From: Actinomycetes bacterium
GTDB lineage: Bacteria > Actinomycetota > Actinomycetes > Actinomycetales > Cellulomonadaceae
Length of the DNA: 7,946 bases
Assembly: GCA_023401045.1 (NCBI GenBank)
Contig: JAEXEM010000078.1
Coordinates: 1 to 7,946, forward strand
Direction of reading: 5' to 3'
The first letter of the stretch is position 1; every line of letters starts with the position of its first letter. A model generated the notes under the pieces. That model saw nothing but the letters and a program-made list of their open reading frames with translations, searched no databases and was not told the DNA's origin. This document shows positions 6,258 to 7,946 of the stretch, piece by piece. The position numbers and the translations under genes are program-made.

Positions 6258-7307
6258 TCAGCCCTGGGTGAGTGCGGCCGCGAGCGCGTCGAGGAGCTCG
6301 TCGACGTCCTGCTCGGTGGTGTCGAAGGCACACATGAGCCGCACGGTCCCGTCGGTCGGGTCCCAGTCGTAGAAGCGCCACCGCCGCCGCAGGTGCGCCG
6401 CGACGTCCGCCGGCAGGCGCACGAACACCGCGTTCGACTCGGTGGGGTACGCCGCCTCGAGCCCGAGGCGGTCGATCCCGGCCCGCAGCCGCCCGGCCGC
6501 GGCGTTGGCGTGCGTCGCGGAGCGCAGCCACAGGTCGCCCTCGTAGAGCGCGACGAGCTGGGCGGAGACAAAGCGCATCTTCGACGCGAGCTGCATGTCG
6601 GCCTTGCGCAGGTACTCGACCCCGTCGACGGCGTCCGGGTCGAGCACGACGACCGCCTCCCCGAGGAGGATGCCGTTCTTCGTCCCGCCGAGGGACAGCA
6701 CGTCGACGCCGCAGTCGGTCGTCAGCGCGCGCAGCGGCAGGCCGAGGTGCGCCGCGGCGTTGGCGATGCGTGACCCGTCGACGTGCACCCGCATCCCCAG
6801 GGCGTGGGCCTGGTCGCACAGCGCGCGGACCTGCTCGGGCGTGTAGACGGTGCCGAGCTCCGTGGACTGCGTGAGGGACACGACCCCCGGCTGGGCGCGG
6901 TGGACGTCCCCGAAGCCGTGGGCCTGGGTGGCGACGAGCTCGGGGGTGAGCCGGCCGTCGGACGTCGGGACGGGCAGCAGCTTGATGCCGCCGACGCGTT
7001 CGGGGGCACCGTTCTCGTCGGTGTTGACGTGCGCGGCGGTCGAGCAGACGACCGCCCCCCACCGCGGCAGCATGGCCTGCAGCGAGACGACGTTGGCGCC
7101 GGTGCCGTTGAGCACGGGGTGCGCGACGGCGCGCTCGCCGAAGTGGGCGCGGACGACGTCCTGCAGCCGCGCGGTCCACCGGTCCTCGCCGTACGCGACG
7201 GCGTGGCCGGTGTTCGCGTCCGCGATCGCCGCGAGCACCTCGGGATGCGCGCCGGCGTAGTTGTCCGAGGCGAAGTGGCGCAGGGCGGGTGCGGGTGCGT
7301 CGGTCAC
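6258..7307 (-). CDS. PLP-dependent low-specificity L-threonine aldolase / beta-eliminating lyase family
   Basis: 349 residues from GTG 7307-7305 to TGA at 6260-6258. Family members cleave L-threonine or L-allo-threonine to glycine and acetaldehyde in the cytosol. The N-terminal FASDNYAGAHPEVLAAI and AVAYGEDRWTARLQ segments are typical of the bacterial LtaE-like group. Visible fold-type-I PLP residues are H93 in AAHVNTDENGAPE (ring stacking), D177 in VHVDGSRIANA (pyridine nitrogen) with R180 following, and K210 in SLGGTKNGILLGE (Schiff base). Length matches the usual 340-360 residues. The GTG is chosen because the conserved sequence begins just after it and GGGAAG lies 9 nt upstream; the frame runs on much further upstream, but that sequence is antisense to the divergent gene. 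Flanked by its own hairpins and a divergent promoter region, it looks monocistronic. Family is firm; the preferred substrate (Thr, allo-Thr or another beta-hydroxy amino acid) is not determinable. Confidence 0.92.
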   Translation of the reverse strand: MTDAPAPALRHFASDNYAGAHPEVLAAIADANTGHAVAYGEDRWTARLQDVVRAHFGERAVAHPVLNGTGANVVSLQAMLPRWGAVVCSTAAHVNTDENGAPERVGGIKLLPVPTSDGRLTPELVATQAHGFGDVHRAQPGVVSLTQSTELGTVYTPEQVRALCDQAHALGMRVHVDGSRIANAAAHLGLPLRALTTDCGVDVLSLGGTKNGILLGEAVVVLDPDAVDGVEYLRKADMQLASKMRFVSAQLVALYEGDLWLRSATHANAAAGRLRAGIDRLGLEAAYPTESNAVFVRLPADVAAHLRRRWRFYDWDPTDGTVRLMCAFDTTEQDVDELLDALAAALTQG

Positions 7308-7359
7308 GGGGACAGTCTTCCCGAACGGGACGTGCGCTCGTCGTGCACGCCGCGGATCG

Positions 7360-7377
7360 GGACGGGATGATCCGTCC
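7360..7377. promoter_or_regulatory. Inverted repeat GGACGG-N6-CCGTCC in the divergent intergenic region
   Basis: A perfect 6-bp inverted repeat with a 6-nt spacer sits in the 96-bp gap between the divergent aldolase (start 7307) and the small membrane protein gene (start 7404). An overlapping inverted repeat, CGGATC (7353-7358) with GATCCG (7369-7374), shares the same sequence. It could be an operator for either gene, but short GC inverted repeats also occur by chance here. Confidence 0.22.
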
Positions 7378-7388
7378 AGCCGAGCATG

Positions 7389-7395
7389 AGGAGGA
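7389..7395 (+). promoter_or_regulatory. Ribosome binding site deciding the membrane-protein start
   Basis: AGGAGGA, a near-ideal Shine-Dalgarno, ends 8 nt before ATG 7404. The in-frame ATG at 7386 overlaps this element and has nothing comparable upstream, so 7404 is the better start. Confidence 0.8.
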
Positions 7396-7403
7396 CCGGG
7401 ACG

Positions 7404-7916
7404 ATGCCCAGGCAGGGCGCACGCACCGACGGTGAGGAGCCGGGCGGCGACGGACGCGACGAGACGTTCATCGAGCGCATGGACCGCAACTGGGAGGAGC
7501 TGCTGCAGGAGCTGCGGGTGACGCAGACGGGCGCGCAGATCCTCACCGGCTTCCTGCTCACCGTGCCGTTCCAGCAGCGCTTCGCGGACCTCGACACCTA
7601 CCAGCGCGACGTCTACCTCGTGCTCGTGGTCCTCGCGGTGCTCGCGACGGTGCTCATCATCGCGCCGGTGAGCCTGCACCGGCTGCTGTTCCGACGCCGG
7701 CTCAAGCCGCAGCTCGTCTCCGCCGGGCACTGGTTCGCCCGCGGTGGGCTGCTCGCCCTCGCGCTCGTCCTCACGGGCGCGACGCTCCTGCTGTTCGACA
7801 TCGTCGTCTCGCGGGCGGCCGGGCTCGTCGCGGGGGGCGCGGTGCTCGTCGTCATCGCACTGGTGTGGCTCGTCCTCCCCCACGTCATCGCGGACCGCGC
7901 CCGGGCGCCCCGCTGA
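7404..7916 (+). CDS. Small multi-pass membrane protein, DUF6328-like
   Basis: 170 residues, ATG 7404 to TGA 7914-7916. After a polar, Gly/Asp/Glu-rich N-terminus (about 1-28) comes a conserved block WEELLQELRVTQTGAQIL, followed by GFLLTVPFQQRFADLD. This matches my recollection of the actinobacterial DUF6328 family, whose function is unknown. Four hydrophobic segments are visible: near residues 44-60, YLVLVVLAVLATVLIIAPVS (about 73-92), GLLALALVLTGATLLLFDIV (about 113-134), and GLVAGGAVLVVIALVWLVL (about 140-160). Basic LHRLLFRRRLK follows the second helix, probably on the cytoplasmic side. There is no enzymatic motif. It is transcribed divergently from the aldolase, with 96 bp between the starts. 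Family assignment is from memory of the ELLQELRV motif and is moderately sure; the membrane character is firm. Confidence 0.85.
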   Translation: MPRQGARTDGEEPGGDGRDETFIERMDRNWEELLQELRVTQTGAQILTGFLLTVPFQQRFADLDTYQRDVYLVLVVLAVLATVLIIAPVSLHRLLFRRRLKPQLVSAGHWFARGGLLALALVLTGATLLLFDIVVSRAAGLVAGGAVLVVIALVWLVLPHVIADRARAPR

Positions 7917-7917
7917 C

Positions 7918-7932
7918 GGCCGCACGACGGCC
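7918..7932 (+). terminator. Weak hairpin after the DUF6328-like gene
   Basis: GGCCG (7918-7922) pairs with CGGCC (7928-7932) across a 5-nt loop, starting 2 nt after the stop codon and running into the C-tract. Its position suits a terminator, but the stem is only 5 bp. Confidence 0.3.
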
Positions 7933-7944
7933 CCCCCCCCCCCC
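7931..7944 (+). repeat. Homopolymer run of 14 C near the window end
   Basis: Fourteen consecutive C residues, followed by GG at the window edge, lie 15 nt after the last stop codon. This could be a real slippage-prone tract or a sequencing/assembly artefact at a contig end. No coding sequence is affected inside the window. Confidence 0.85.
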
Positions 7945-7946
7945 GG

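Noticed and set aside
7308..7925. Upstream extension of the aldolase frame to 555 residues
   Set aside because: The added part is antisense to the DUF6328-like gene and is charged low-complexity sequence; the aldolase domain begins just after GTG 7307.
1..7946. Search for CRISPR arrays, tRNA/rRNA genes, insertion-sequence ends, attachment sites and phage genes
   Set aside because: None seen by reading; the only array-like repeat is the in-frame cellulase linker, which lacks spacers.

Overview
The window is very GC-rich, with GC-loaded third codon positions, long spurious antisense reading frames, GTG starts and GC hairpins without U-tracts. Together with a secreted GH6-linker-CBM2 cellulase and a LacI-type regulator, this points to a cellulolytic actinobacterium, most likely of the Cellulomonadaceae/Promicromonosporaceae group (Cellulomonas-like). 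That placement is inferred from gene content; no marker gene is present.

Layout. (1) 1-413, plus strand: the C-terminal end of a LacI-family regulator, followed by a perfect GC hairpin (420-449). (2) 414-665: a control region with a perfect 12-bp palindrome (449-460), a pair of GTAAC boxes 11 bp apart (507-522), a 5' leader and a clear Shine-Dalgarno. (3) 666-2567, plus: an exported GH6 cellobiohydrolase-type cellulase with an SPTPTV repeat linker and a C-terminal CBM2. (4) 2568-2675: three consecutive hairpins separating convergent transcription units. (5) 6068 down to 2683, minus: a two-gene ABC exporter-type operon, ATPase then a large FtsX/MacB-like permease, joined by a TGATG overlap. 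(6) 6069-6257: hairpins ending the next gene, plus two repeat motifs in the promoter region of the ABC operon. (7) 7307 down to 6258, minus: a PLP-dependent low-specificity L-threonine aldolase-like enzyme. (8) 7404-7916, plus: a small four-helix membrane protein resembling DUF6328, divergent from the aldolase. The window ends in a run of 14 C.

How the parts relate. The LacI-type gene and the cellulase form a plausible sugar-responsive pair, with the palindrome between them as candidate operator. The ABC pair is a self-contained transporter unit without a visible substrate clue; an 11-bp direct repeat in its promoter region suggests control by an OmpR-type response regulator. The aldolase and the small membrane protein share a 96-bp divergent intergenic region but have no obvious functional link. 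I saw no tRNA, rRNA, CRISPR array, transposase or phage gene, and no clearly novel multi-gene system. The points of most interest are the regulatory sites.
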